A stretch of 64,000 bases of DNA from a virus: positions 1 to 64,000 of IMG/VR virus record IMGVR_UViG_3300020444_000002; one strand, 5' to 3'. The notes beneath the pieces are model-generated. The model saw only the letters and a list, made by a program, of their open reading frames with translations, was not told the DNA's origin and did no database searches. Each line of letters begins with the position of its first letter. Position 1 is the first letter of the stretch. A program made the translations under genes and the position numbers. Positions 5,822 to 15,002 of this stretch are shown here, one piece after another.

Positions 5822-6916
5822 TTATTTTCCTTTATTCTTTTTTAAGTTTTTTAGCAAGTCCTTAATGAACTGCACTATTGATTTTATAACATCCAACAAA
5901 CCGATCTTACTTACTGGTTCCTCTGGCTGCGGTTTCGGCTCCGGTGATGGTTCCGGCATTGGTTCTGGAACTGGTTCTGGTTGCGGTTCTTCTGGGGTTG
6001 GAACAGGCACCGGAACAGGCTCTGGTTCTGGGTCTGACTTTGGAGGTTTTGGCGCTGGGGCTGGCTTTGGTCTTGTAGGTGGAACAGGCGTGCCGGCATC
6101 CTTACTGCCAACTTCTGTCACTGGCGCAAGATCGACCCACAGCTTAAACCCTGCCATTTGTATTTGCCCTAGCCAACGACCGTCAGACTTGCCAACATCA
6201 AGTACCTTGAACTTACCAGGAATCTTAAATTTTGAACCTCTCTCTAGCGATTGATCGGGTGTCTTATAGCCATCATTGTCAACTTCTACAACAGGACCAG
6301 CTGGTATACCGTTATCCGCCCATGTAAAGCCGATTGGGCATAGTTTATTACTGCGAACTTGCCAAATATCAGCAACATTCTTTACGGCATCAACCCTGTA
6401 GGCATTTGGGAATTTAATATAAGAGCCAGGGTTCACTACTTGGTCAACTGGCTCACTAGGAGCCGGAGCTGTAGGTTTTCCGGCGTAACGATAGATTGTA
6501 TTTGCTGGATTGCCGTTAATTGCATACAGCCAATCATGATTGTCTACGTTGATGCCGTTGTAGCCAAAACTACAGTGTATAATGTCTGTTGAATTTACAA
6601 ATATACCAGTGTGTCCAAAAGCGCCAGAACTTGCGCCACGACGACCCCATATGAAAATATCACCCTTTTTAGTAGCAATATTACCGTTCTTATCTTCTGG
6701 TAAACGCACCCAGCCATGCTTTTCTAGGTCACCAAACTCTGTTTCTGTATTGCCAATATAAATTCCCTTCGGGAAAAAACCACCTTGTATAAGCGCATAG
6801 TACACTGCACTAGAACAGTCATAGCTTCTTGGCCCACGACGATGCTCCATAGAGTAAGTGATGCCCTGCGCGTCTTTATCTCTGAACCATTTTATTGCTT
6901 TGTCAATATTTGGCAT
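5822..6916 (-). CDS. endolysin, NlpC/P60-like amidohydrolase
   Basis: The 364-residue protein opens with a papain-like peptidoglycan amidohydrolase domain: Cys34 in SYDCSSAVYYAL, His102 in GHTGIFV, and a GDIFIWG strand between. Two SH3-like wall-binding segments follow (about 165-215 and 218-270), then a Pro/Glu/Lys-rich tract (272-330) of PEP/PVP repeats, then an amphipathic C-terminal helix. The Pro-rich linker plus helix is unusual and might tether the enzyme. It sits between the holin-like gene and a membrane protein in the lysis cluster. Confidence 0.85.
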   Translation of the reverse strand: MPNIDKAIKWFRDKDAQGITYSMEHRRGPRSYDCSSAVYYALIQGGFFPKGIYIGNTETEFGDLEKHGWVRLPEDKNGNIATKKGDIFIWGRRGASSGAFGHTGIFVNSTDIIHCSFGYNGINVDNHDWLYAINGNPANTIYRYAGKPTAPAPSEPVDQVVNPGSYIKFPNAYRVDAVKNVADIWQVRSNKLCPIGFTWADNGIPAGPVVEVDNDGYKTPDQSLERGSKFKIPGKFKVLDVGKSDGRWLGQIQMAGFKLWVDLAPVTEVGSKDAGTPVPPTRPKPAPAPKPPKSDPEPEPVPVPVPTPEEPQPEPVPEPMPEPSPEPKPQPEEPVSKIGLLDVIKSIVQFIKDLLKNLKKNKGK

Positions 6917-6955
6917 TTATTATTCTCCTAATACTATTATCTCATACTGATTGAA

Positions 6956-7690
6956 TCAGTTGAGACCGAGTATACCGAGCAAAGAAGGCAACAGGCCGCT
7001 ATTTTGTGCTGGTTTTTCTTCTTCTTTTTCTTTTTTATCTTCTTTATTTTCTTGTTTGCTACTGTTGTTGATGTTATTTTGAACACGCACGGCTTCACTG
7101 CTTGTGTTATTATCTCCACTGTTTGGCACTACTGTGGGCGAATATCTTGAGCCATCGACTTGTGCTTTTATTTGTTCCTGTAGTCTACTATTTGCTTCTA
7201 TTAATGCCTCTATATCTTGTTCAGCGTTAGATACTTTAACATTGAATGTGTCTGATTTGGCAGAGACTGTTATAGGCTTCCTGAGTGGTATGACAGAATA
7301 AACACCCTTTATGAGAAGTCTGTACTTGCCTTCTGGTGTTGAGTACGGGACAATTACTGTCTTCTTGTAATCCATGCAGCGGGCACTATTTGTAAACGTA
7401 TCTGAGCCAAGGTTTATAGGGTTGAGGGTTTTGTCACTAACAGATACTAGTTGTCTTGTAACCGTTGTTAGAACACCCTCGCTAACATAACGACATACAT
7501 TCATCTTGTATGTGAGTGTTTTACCAGAATGTATGTTGTGAGGGTTTTGTACAGATAGCTTGCTGTATTTTGCCGGAACTATGGGGGCAAACATTGGGTA
7601 TGCAACAAGTAACACTAACACCATGAGCATGAATAGGTTAAGATGCTGTACTGTCAACATTCTTTTAAATATATTCTTCATATTATCCAC
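6956..7690 (-). CDS. membrane-anchored lysis-region protein
   Basis: The 244-residue protein has one membrane segment at about residues 18-37, a beta-rich external domain (40-150), a short coiled coil (NAEQDIEALIEANSRLQEQI) and a Lys/Glu-rich low-complexity tail. It overlaps the next gene upstream by eight bases. It could be a minor structural or lysis-control protein. No family recognised. Confidence 0.55.
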   Translation of the reverse strand: MDNMKNIFKRMLTVQHLNLFMLMVLVLLVAYPMFAPIVPAKYSKLSVQNPHNIHSGKTLTYKMNVCRYVSEGVLTTVTRQLVSVSDKTLNPINLGSDTFTNSARCMDYKKTVIVPYSTPEGKYRLLIKGVYSVIPLRKPITVSAKSDTFNVKVSNAEQDIEALIEANSRLQEQIKAQVDGSRYSPTVVPNSGDNNTSSEAVRVQNNINNSSKQENKEDKKEKEEEKPAQNSGLLPSLLGILGLN

Positions 7691-8036
7691 CTAGTGGTAC
7701 ATATTTACCTATGAGCGCGACAACCGCAGCGGCCAATATAAGCAGAACAAGGAATGTTGTCCAACGACTAACTATTGCGTTGGCGAAAGCAACACCAGGT
7801 TTGTTCGCATTATTGTACTTATGTATTTCATTGAGTTGTTCCTCGATCTCTTTTTTATAATCGTAGAACTCTTCCTTTGATACGACAGAAAGTGCATCTA
7901 GTCTTTCTAGAACAGTTTCGCCTTGTTTCTTTACGGTTGATATGTCCTGCTTAAGCAGAGCAATATCAGTCTGCATCGTAGGGATACTTGCTACAAAAGT
8001 ATTTACCATTTCCTCCTGACGGTTTTTAGATGTCAT
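7683..8036 (-). CDS. coiled-coil tail-anchored membrane protein (haemolysin XhlA-like)
   Basis: Residues about 20-75 form heptads (LLKQDISTVKKQGETVLERL). A single membrane segment (about 93-110, FLVLLILAAAVVALIG) ends the 117-residue protein. XhlA-type lysis accessory proteins have this coiled coil plus C-terminal anchor layout. Position at the start of the lysis cluster supports this. Confidence 0.6.
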   Translation of the reverse strand: MTSKNRQEEMVNTFVASIPTMQTDIALLKQDISTVKKQGETVLERLDALSVVSKEEFYDYKKEIEEQLNEIHKYNNANKPGVAFANAIVSRWTTFLVLLILAAAVVALIGKYVPLGG

Positions 8037-8077
8037 ATTTATATTTTCTTTCTCTTTTTGTTTTTGTCTCTATACTA

Positions 8078-8083
8078 ATTATA
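8078..8083 (-). promoter_or_regulatory. -10 box of lysis-cluster promoter
   Basis: AGTATAATTAG precedes a T/A-rich leader for the gene at 8036. It lies at the end of the tail operon. No clear -35 box. Confidence 0.4.
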
Positions 8084-8467
8084 CTAAATATAGGAAGCTT
8101 TGCTCACCGGGACCAACTGAATAGTTACCTGTCCAATCGTGCATTTGTTTAAAAATGTAACATCATGGTCGGCCGCGTAAAAGCTAGCCGTCTTCGTTGT
8201 CTGTGTTTGCGTGTCGTAAAAACTGACCGAAAAATACGCATCATTGATAGCAGCTGATATTGCCGAGGCCTTTGCAAATGACAACTTTGTTGTTGTTATA
8301 TCGATGTTTGGGAATATCCCAATAAGAGTAGCAGAAATAGTACCGTTCATGTTACGGTCTGCATCCTTCCATAGCTTTGCATACTGTAGTTTGTAGCTTT
8401 CAACTTCACTCGTCGAAAGTGTTACGCCATTGATAGTTATTAGTGTTGAAGGAATTTGTGTTGCCAT
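8084..8467 (-). CDS. minor tail protein, DUF6711-like
   Basis: The 127-residue protein follows the tape measure gene with a one-base overlap. It has the pattern INGVTL...DADRNMNGTISATLIGIFP...TTKLSF seen in small siphovirus tail proteins of the DUF6711 type. In other phages such genes sit at the distal tail. It may join the tube to the tip, which here is encoded far away at 24849. The family call is from memory of the motif. Confidence 0.55.
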   Translation of the reverse strand: MATQIPSTLITINGVTLSTSEVESYKLQYAKLWKDADRNMNGTISATLIGIFPNIDITTTKLSFAKASAISAAINDAYFSVSFYDTQTQTTKTASFYAADHDVTFLNKCTIGQVTIQLVPVSKASYI

Positions 8468-11400
8468 TATACCCTAATCGTATTCCGACCGCTCATTTGG
8501 GTCTTTTCGTTAATCAATTCAATAATCTTATTTGCTACTTTATCTTCACCAATTTGAACAGTCAGGTTGATAGGCTGGCCATCACTATTGCCATTAGATG
8601 AATTTATCTTATCTGCAAGTTTATCTATCCACCCAGTGTTGTTTTCTAGTGGCATAACAGCTTCTTGACCATCCTCGCCCAATTGTGCGAATATAGGTGA
8701 ATCTATAATACCACCGCGTGCTAGGCGAGGTATGTTAACTCGACTTACTTTTCCTAGTTTTACGCCAGGTATAGCGTTAATAACATCTACAACACCATTT
8801 ATAGCGTTAACAAATGTATTAATAGTGTTCTCAACAAGATTAAGCACATTGTTGATAGCGCCTTTAACACCTTTGCCTATAGCATTACCAACAGCAACCC
8901 CAATTCTTCCAAACACACCCACTATAGAGTTCCATACGCCACGGAAGAACCCGGTGACATTATTGAAGACGTTCTTTATAGCGTTCCAGGCGTTTCTAAA
9001 TACGTCACCAAAGAACCTTACAGCCACGCCGAATACGTTAGCTATATTGCTCCAAACGCCAGAGAAGAAGCCCCCAACCACCGACCAGACTAACTTAACG
9101 CCTTCCCAGGCCAGTTTGAATAAATTGACATATATACCAACATAGAATGATATTGAGTCCCCTATTGCCCTAAATATATCGACAAAGAAGTCGATTACTA
9201 CACCCCATACAAGCTTAATACCTTCCCAAGCATCCTTAAAGAAATTGCCAATATTCGTTAGTGTTTCACCAACAAAATTACCAATATTTGTAAATGCAGT
9301 TGTAAAGAACTCCTTTATACCAGTCACTACATCTGTGGCGATTTTCCTCATTGCTGGCCATATCTTACTCCAATTTTGGAATAATATTACGAGTATCGCT
9401 ACTATAGCTACAATCGCTATCGCAATTAGAGTTAGTGGTAGAACCGCAAGGCCTATAGATACAGCACCCGTAGCGAACAACGCAATAATGACACCCAATA
9501 TAACAGAGAATGCAATAAAGAACGGAATTGGGTTACTGGATATAAATTCACCAATTGCCGCAAATGGGTTGGAAAGACCCGTATCAAACTTGCCCTGTAA
9601 GTCTTCAAATTGTTTTGTCATGCTAGAAAGGGCATCGTCAAAGTTGCCGGTATCTATATCTGGTAGTGCTAGCCCACCGCCACCAAGTCCGCCTCCAAAG
9701 TCTGGCGCTGGAAGTGCTGGAAGCCCAGCTATTCCTGCTCCACCTGAAGTTTTATCAGTGAGAACATTCATCTTGTCGAATCCAGCCAGACCCTTTTGTG
9801 CTTTTTCGGCAGAGCCACTCACGTCATTTAATGAGTCGCTTAGTGCGGAAAGCCCACCAGTCGATGTCTTGTTACCGGAGCTATTTACATCATTGAGTGA
9901 ACCTTGCAATGAACCCAAAGAACCACCAAGACCAACAGATGCTGAAGTCGCATCTTTCGCTTTGCTAGAGAACACACCAAGCATACCAAGTACAATAAGT
10001 ATCCCGGTTGCAAGTACGAGTAGCGGTATTAGTGCAGCCTGTAGGAATAACGCAGCTCTTGCGGCAAAACTCAGGCCTCCGCCAGCTGCTGTTGCTGCTT
10101 GTGCCATATTCAGCATTGTTACAGCAGCCATATTTGTTGTAAAGGCGAGAACTTGCTCTGCGCCTGCTGTGGCTATTGCTGCTTGTCCCTTGCGCAATAT
10201 AGAAGCTGCGGCAGCATTAGTCGCTAGTGTCAAAAAGTATGAAAGTGTTATGTATGTTATTAATGCCGCACCAATGATAATTAGGGCACTACCAAGTGGG
10301 CCTTTTATTATAGAACCTATGACTATTAATGCGCCAGCAACAATTACGGCGGCAGAGGCTATTGCGCCCAAAGCCCCGAACACTACAACCATCTGCTGTA
10401 CAACATTGAAAGCAGTAACCGCTAGAACCCTAAATGCGAGATATAGTTGTGTGAAGTATGTTAATATTGGCTTCACGACAAGAGCAGTAACAAGAAAACT
10501 TAGAACCATCTGCTGAAGGGCTGGGTTAAGTGTAGAAAATGCCTGTATAAGTCCAAGGAAGACGTTAACTATGTTGCCAATAGCACCCGCAACTGTCCTT
10601 AACGTAATGGCCGTGAACCTAAACAATGATACTAATTTTGCTTGTCCCTCAGCAGAATTTACCCACTCTGTTGTTGCATTTATGATTTCTGTAAGTGTTG
10701 ATATTAACGAATTTCCAGACAATATTGCCGTACGGAATATAGATGTTAACAAGCCAAATACAGAGCCAATAAGTCCACCAAGTTGTTGCAGGGCAATAAC
10801 ACCAAAAGCGATTGAGAGATTGAAGGCTCTCTGCCCTTTAGCCGAGCTGAGATATGCCGCGCTTGCTTCTGATAGCCCAACAAGATATTCTGCAAATAAT
10901 TGTACATATGGTGCAGTTATTAAGTATAGGTTGGTAAAGATGGTAAGTAGTGGGCCTAACGCCTCTGAAAGTGTATCTATAGAACGCGCAGTATTATTAA
11001 ATATCTCATTCAGTACACCTCTAAAAATAGGGGTATTCGCAAGGTTAGCAGCCTCGTTAAAGGTGCGGTTAAGCGCCTGCCCCATAACTTGGAACCCACG
11101 ATTAACAATAGGTAAAGTATTGCCGCCTAATTCAAGAAGCGTATCTCCAACACCCTTGAGTAGTGCTTGTTGGGTATTGAGTTTTATGCTATTTAGTGCA
11201 TTATTCAGGCCACCAACAGCGTAGGCGACCTCTGTTGCTGCTGGTCCAAGCTTTTCTAGTGACTCCTGGAAGTCTTCCCCATCATTCTTAGCTATCGCCT
11301 TAAATGCGTCACCAAGTCCCGCTACGCCCGCTTTAACCGCTAATGAACCTGCTGTTATCTGCGCAAATATAGGTATAAGTACTGTTGCTGTCGAACCTGC

Positions 11401-11703
11401 TGCTGCTAAAGCACCAGAAAGTTCAAGAATAGCTCCCGAAAGAGCTGTTACGCCAACGATAACTGATGTTATATTAAAGGCAGAAAACGCTACAGCGAAG
11501 TTACGAATCTGGTTCGCTGCTGTACTGGCGTTAACACGGATATCTTTGAAGTTATTCTCACTTCTGTTTGCTGTTCTTGTTAGCGCCTTGTCAATTTTCT
11601 TGCCCGCTAGTTCTGCCTCGGTGACAGCTCTAGCCATACCCCTAGAAAAGCCAGAGGTATCAGCGTCGATTATATATTTTACTGTTTCACCTTTGCCTGG
11701 CAT
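8467..11703 (-). CDS. tail tape measure protein
   Basis: At 1078 residues it is the longest gene. It has an N-terminal segment of the form KYIIDADTSGFSRGMARAV typical of tape measures, long hydrophobic stretches (about 370-590), Gly-rich linkers, and a C-terminal run of Trp/Phe-rich amphipathic repeats (W..I...F..V...F). It sets tail length and is ejected during infection. The usual relation of about 0.15 nm per residue would give a tail near 160 nm. It lies just downstream of the tail assembly chaperones, as in most siphophages. Confidence 0.92.
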   Translation of the reverse strand: MPGKGETVKYIIDADTSGFSRGMARAVTEAELAGKKIDKALTRTANRSENNFKDIRVNASTAANQIRNFAVAFSAFNITSVIVGVTALSGAILELSGALAAAGSTATVLIPIFAQITAGSLAVKAGVAGLGDAFKAIAKNDGEDFQESLEKLGPAATEVAYAVGGLNNALNSIKLNTQQALLKGVGDTLLELGGNTLPIVNRGFQVMGQALNRTFNEAANLANTPIFRGVLNEIFNNTARSIDTLSEALGPLLTIFTNLYLITAPYVQLFAEYLVGLSEASAAYLSSAKGQRAFNLSIAFGVIALQQLGGLIGSVFGLLTSIFRTAILSGNSLISTLTEIINATTEWVNSAEGQAKLVSLFRFTAITLRTVAGAIGNIVNVFLGLIQAFSTLNPALQQMVLSFLVTALVVKPILTYFTQLYLAFRVLAVTAFNVVQQMVVVFGALGAIASAAVIVAGALIVIGSIIKGPLGSALIIIGAALITYITLSYFLTLATNAAAASILRKGQAAIATAGAEQVLAFTTNMAAVTMLNMAQAATAAGGGLSFAARAALFLQAALIPLLVLATGILIVLGMLGVFSSKAKDATSASVGLGGSLGSLQGSLNDVNSSGNKTSTGGLSALSDSLNDVSGSAEKAQKGLAGFDKMNVLTDKTSGGAGIAGLPALPAPDFGGGLGGGGLALPDIDTGNFDDALSSMTKQFEDLQGKFDTGLSNPFAAIGEFISSNPIPFFIAFSVILGVIIALFATGAVSIGLAVLPLTLIAIAIVAIVAILVILFQNWSKIWPAMRKIATDVVTGIKEFFTTAFTNIGNFVGETLTNIGNFFKDAWEGIKLVWGVVIDFFVDIFRAIGDSISFYVGIYVNLFKLAWEGVKLVWSVVGGFFSGVWSNIANVFGVAVRFFGDVFRNAWNAIKNVFNNVTGFFRGVWNSIVGVFGRIGVAVGNAIGKGVKGAINNVLNLVENTINTFVNAINGVVDVINAIPGVKLGKVSRVNIPRLARGGIIDSPIFAQLGEDGQEAVMPLENNTGWIDKLADKINSSNGNSDGQPINLTVQIGEDKVANKIIELINEKTQMSGRNTIRV

Positions 11704-11706
11704 TTA

Positions 11707-12012
11707 TTATCCTTTGAGTATTTTTCTAAAATGTTCCATGAGCGATTTAACGCCCTTGCCGTCCTTGCTATGTGGAGCAGAAGCAATCATAGTTAGGTTG
11801 TGCATACGAGATGCTTCTATCTTTTCTGCTGTTTTTAGTAAAAGAACGACGTCGCGATATGGCATTACCTCTACATCCTCTAACTTATACTGTGGGTAAT
11901 GGTATGCCACAGTTGCATAAATAGTTCTGTTTTCGCCGAATGCCGAATTGGTTGCTTCAACCTTCGCTTGATGGATTGGCTGAACTTCGACGTTCACGCC
12001 TTCCTTTGCCAC
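11707..12012 (-). CDS. tail assembly chaperone, distal (T-like) part
   Basis: The 101-residue frame begins with GTG only four bases after the stop of the preceding chaperone and lies in the +1 frame relative to it. The frame is open for about ten codons upstream of that GTG. No good ribosome site is seen, so it may be made as a frameshift extension of 12017-12337, as in lambda G/GT. Its place between that gene and the tape measure supports the role. Confidence 0.65.
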   Translation of the reverse strand: MAKEGVNVEVQPIHQAKVEATNSAFGENRTIYATVAYHYPQYKLEDVEVMPYRDVVLLLKTAEKIEASRMHNLTMIASAPHSKDGKGVKSLMEHFRKILKG

Positions 12013-12016
12013 GAGA

Positions 12017-12337
12017 CTATTCCAAGTTAATTTCTTTAGCCATCATTTTACGGAAGTTGCGAACTACGTTGATTGGCTGATCTTCGAGTACTTCGCTAAT
12101 AGGGTTTTCATGACCCACTGGTGTAACCAATTGGTTCATTTCAGTTTCACTAGCTTTACTCTTCTTTTTGATTACCTTTTCATCAGCATTCTTCTGAATC
12201 AACTGTTGCAATTCCTGGTTCATTTCGCTAAGCTTGCGCATTTCTTTTGTTGTAGGGTAACGGAAAGAATACTCAAGGTCACCTAATTTGAATGTGAATG
12301 AGTCGCTTAAATTATCTGTTAGGTTGTATTGTGCCAT
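12017..12337 (-). CDS. tail assembly chaperone (G-like)
   Basis: The 106-residue protein (MAQYNLTDNLSDSFTFKLGD at the start) has the size, charge and position of a G-type chaperone that coats the tape measure during tail assembly. A GGAGAC ribosome site precedes it. It ends in MAKEINLE just before the second frame. Confidence 0.7.
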   Translation of the reverse strand: MAQYNLTDNLSDSFTFKLGDLEYSFRYPTTKEMRKLSEMNQELQQLIQKNADEKVIKKKSKASETEMNQLVTPVGHENPISEVLEDQPINVVRNFRKMMAKEINLE

Positions 12338-12389
12338 GTTATGTTGTCTCCTGTGGACTTTAATGGTTTTAAATATGCTCTGTGAGCTT

Positions 12390-12413
12390 TTCTAAGCCGT
12401 TCTGAGGCGTTTT
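12390..12413 (+). repeat. dispersed repeat, copy 1
   Basis: A 24-base segment identical to positions 50770-50793, in the same orientation. Here it is intergenic. Confidence 0.75.
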
Positions 12414-12418
12414 AGGGC

Positions 12419-12444
12419 GAAAGACGGGACTATACCCATCTTTC
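12419..12444. promoter_or_regulatory. stable hairpin between tail tube and chaperone genes
   Basis: GAAAGA/TCTTTC and GGG/CCC pair across one mismatch, with a six-base loop. No T tract follows, so it is not a standard terminator. It may protect or process the mRNA and set the excess of tube protein over chaperone. Confidence 0.5.
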
Positions 12445-12495
12445 TACCTTAAAGCGCTTAAAATGGCCTGTTTTTTGTGTTTGTTAAACTACTGA

Positions 12496-13002
12496 TTAGC
12501 TAATGCTTCCAGTCGCAGATGTGAACACCTGTACTGATGCATCGCCCTGAGCTGGCTCACCAATGAATCTAACTGTGAAAGTAAGCAGTGTTGAATCCTG
12601 CAAATCAACAGAGTCGATTGTTGTACGAGCATTTACTAGACGAACAACTGTTGCGTCTGTGCCACAACTGATGATGTCTAGGTTGTTGTAAACAGGGTTT
12701 GTGTCACAGCTTGCAGCTAGTACGTCGATAGCACCACTTGCATTAGCGACAGTCTCACCTGTTGACATTTCTTCGCCTTGAGCGACGTAATATTGTGGAA
12801 GAACCACTGCTAACGCCTCAACATCACTCTTTAGGAGCTGGATTGAAGCTGTAGCTGAGATTGCACCCTCTAGGGTAGTCTTACGACCATCAAGAGTAGT
12901 GTAATCACTTGAGTCTACACTATAGTCAAATGAGTAGTCTTGCACGTTTGAAAGTGTGTTGCTACCCCATTTAACTGTGAATGGACCTTTTACTGTTGCC
13001 AT
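12496..13002 (-). CDS. major tail (tube) protein
   Basis: The 168-residue protein starts MATVKGPFTVKWGSNTLSNV and has alternating strands with the SYDY/TLDGRKTTLEGA pattern of tube proteins. It precedes the chaperones and tape measure and follows the tail terminator, the canonical order. A strong AAGGA ribosome site precedes it. Confidence 0.82.
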   Translation of the reverse strand: MATVKGPFTVKWGSNTLSNVQDYSFDYSVDSSDYTTLDGRKTTLEGAISATASIQLLKSDVEALAVVLPQYYVAQGEEMSTGETVANASGAIDVLAASCDTNPVYNNLDIISCGTDATVVRLVNARTTIDSVDLQDSTLLTFTVRFIGEPAQGDASVQVFTSATGSIS

Positions 13003-13025
13003 TTTAATATCCTTTTTCTTTATTT

Positions 13026-13451
13026 TTAACTAACATAACTGACATATATTTGCATATCAACTGAGAACGAGCCTTGACGGCGGTTTTCGGCATCTCTGTC
13101 ATTATCCTCTGGTAAGCTTGCCTCAATATCGTGCATTTCAAAACCGTTCAGCATCAGGCAATCTCTTGAATTGACCTTCCTGCTTAGTTCAAACAGGGTT
13201 TTTTCAACTAGACGGCCTGATTTGTTACGGTAAAATACATCTACTGTAAACTGTTGCACGCTTTCAGCTGTAATGTTCTTCTGTGTTACATCCCCACCCG
13301 ATGTGATTATCCAATAAGCATTGTTAATTGGCTCATCATTCTCGTCAACATCTGGTATTTGGTTAAGAAAGATATCTACGTCAAATGTGCCGTACCCATT
13401 GTCTTCCATCCATTTTATGAATGCTTCTGATACTGTTTCTGGGTTTATCAT
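13026..13451 (-). CDS. tail terminator / completion protein
   Basis: The 141-residue protein (MINPETVSEAFIKWMEDNGYG) has the alpha-beta pattern with strands ending SVDMQIYVSYVS typical of the U-like tail terminator fold. It overlaps the HK97 gp10-like gene by four bases and precedes the tube gene. It would cap the tail tube and join it to the head. Confidence 0.7.
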   Translation of the reverse strand: MINPETVSEAFIKWMEDNGYGTFDVDIFLNQIPDVDENDEPINNAYWIITSGGDVTQKNITAESVQQFTVDVFYRNKSGRLVEKTLFELSRKVNSRDCLMLNGFEMHDIEASLPEDNDRDAENRRQGSFSVDMQIYVSYVS

Positions 13452-13825
13452 ACCTTTTTACCGAAATACTTTTTAGCTTTTGATGTTACTTTTTTAACAG
13501 AAGTTTCTGCAAAGTGTGCGCGAGTCCCTGGAGTAGTGTACCGACGAACCGGACCACTAGTATAGCCACGTTCCTGATACCAGGCATATGGTCGTTTCCA
13601 TTCTATCGTTCCGCGTACAACTGAACCTAGCTTTTGGGTTGTTTTCCTCACGTCTCCGCGAAGGTCACCTGTTAGTTTTGGTGTAATTGGGCGACTAGTA
13701 CGATGAATGTCCTCAATCATCTGTCTCATGCCAATGGTAGTGTTTCGCTCTACTTTTCGGCGCTTTTCGTTAAGATCAAAGCTTCCTTCTTTCCTAACGC
13801 TGATTTTAATGTTCCTTGTAGGCAT
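13448..13825 (-). CDS. HK97 gp10-like head-tail joining protein
   Basis: The 125-residue basic protein has the gp10-like features: an N-terminal strand, IHRTSRPITPKLTGDLRGD, then YAWYQERGY and TRAHFAETSVKK. It ends in KYFGKKV. It belongs to the neck between connector and tail terminator. Confidence 0.78.
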   Translation of the reverse strand: MPTRNIKISVRKEGSFDLNEKRRKVERNTTIGMRQMIEDIHRTSRPITPKLTGDLRGDVRKTTQKLGSVVRGTIEWKRPYAWYQERGYTSGPVRRYTTPGTRAHFAETSVKKVTSKAKKYFGKKV

Positions 13826-14197
13826 TTAGGCCTCCAGTGGTTTTGCAGCTACCTCTAGTTGCACTAGCACGTTGTTTACTTCATTTGTAAGAAGTTTCCT
13901 CTGTGCAACCTCTACACTACTGATTATATACCATTGCTCTTCGCCGAATGGCGTGATTTTAAAGTATAAACCCTGTAGTTTGTAGCCTTTGCTAACGATG
14001 AACGTATTATCTACGTCAAGGTAGGCATATGCATCGGATTGCGTGAATTCCTGGTTACCTGATTGCTCTCGTGAGAAATCTTGGAAGAACGCACATGCAA
14101 TCTCGTTTTCACTAGATATTGTGGCATCCCCGTAACCGTCTGTCGTCACTTTAACTATATGGGCAGTATCTGGTGTTGGTACTTTTATATTGCTCAT
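13826..14197 (-). CDS. head closure / stopper protein
   Basis: The 123-residue, beta-rich protein contains the pattern YKLQGLYFKITPFGEEQWYI found in small stopper proteins that seal the portal. It overlaps the adaptor gene by four bases (ATGA). Confidence 0.6.
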   Translation of the reverse strand: MSNIKVPTPDTAHIVKVTTDGYGDATISSENEIACAFFQDFSREQSGNQEFTQSDAYAYLDVDNTFIVSKGYKLQGLYFKITPFGEEQWYIISSVEVAQRKLLTNEVNNVLVQLEVAAKPLEA

Positions 14198-14955
14198 ACT
14201 GTTGGAATCCTAGTGGCTTTTTTACCATTAGGTCCAGCATACTGAGCAAGAACAGACAAGCCACCTTCTGATTGCTCCGGTGATAAGTCTACACCTTTTC
14301 CACCCCCAGCATTGTTGCGTGTCCAGCTATGGCCGTTTACAGATTCAGATTTTAGACTCCCTGATACAGAGTAGTCTGGGTTTGAATAGTAACTAACCAT
14401 ATCTGCCCACAAATATGCGAGATCGTCAGGCATGTTATTACAATTTAACCAATCGCCATCAACCGCAACCATTAATCCGCTGCCATTGCCTAGTTGCTGT
14501 ACTAGCCAGCCATACCAGTCCCAATTGAACCAAGCTGTTTCACGCTGTATGTATTTACCGAACTTTCGAGCATTCTTCATTGCGTAGTTGCTTAAATCCA
14601 TAATCGTGACGAACTGGTCGTCGTTCCTGGACTGTACCAACTTTACATGGTAGACATTGCGGAATGGGTCTGTAATAAGGTATGGGTCTTTCTCGTTGTA
14701 GTCAAACAAACGATATTCACCACTTTGCTCATCGGCGTCAAGCAGATTTGATGTATCTATTGGGTAGTATGGGTAAGCACCTTGGAATTGCACTTTACCG
14801 AGTTCTTCTTTGTCAATGTTCTTTGATGGGATAAGGGAGTAACCTAACGCAGTTTCTAACACCCCATTTACCTTACGGATAGCTGCATTGTAGCGCTGCT
14901 TGTCCGTTTCGGAAACGGTAGTACCTGTTAGCTCTGTATATTTCGTTAGGTCCAC
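14194..14955 (-). CDS. head-tail adaptor (connector) protein
   Basis: The 253-residue protein opens MDLTKYTELTGTTVSETDKQ with helices of the gp6/gp15-like adaptor type and has a long Trp/Tyr-rich insertion (ETAWFNWDWYGW). At this place, directly downstream of the capsid gene, an adaptor that binds the portal is expected. It is about twice the usual length of such proteins. Confidence 0.65.
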   Translation of the reverse strand: MDLTKYTELTGTTVSETDKQRYNAAIRKVNGVLETALGYSLIPSKNIDKEELGKVQFQGAYPYYPIDTSNLLDADEQSGEYRLFDYNEKDPYLITDPFRNVYHVKLVQSRNDDQFVTIMDLSNYAMKNARKFGKYIQRETAWFNWDWYGWLVQQLGNGSGLMVAVDGDWLNCNNMPDDLAYLWADMVSYYSNPDYSVSGSLKSESVNGHSWTRNNAGGGKGVDLSPEQSEGGLSVLAQYAGPNGKKATRIPTV

Positions 14956-15002
14956 TCCGAATCCCCTTTTGTGTTACTTTTTGTTTTTAAGAGACGTATC
15001 TG

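Noticed and set aside
5911-6111. Gln/Asn-rich alternative frame within the endolysin
   Set aside because: Shadow produced by the Pro-x-Pro repeats; no start signals.
9245-10516. Plus-strand frame of 423 codons inside the tape measure gene
   Set aside because: Low-complexity antisense shadow (Ala/Ile/Pro-rich) of a well-supported tape measure gene.
12436-12480. Fifteen-codon frame after AAGGTAGAAAG between tube and chaperone genes
   Set aside because: Too short, and it overlaps the hairpin and repeat; the ribosome-site-like bases are part of the hairpin flank.
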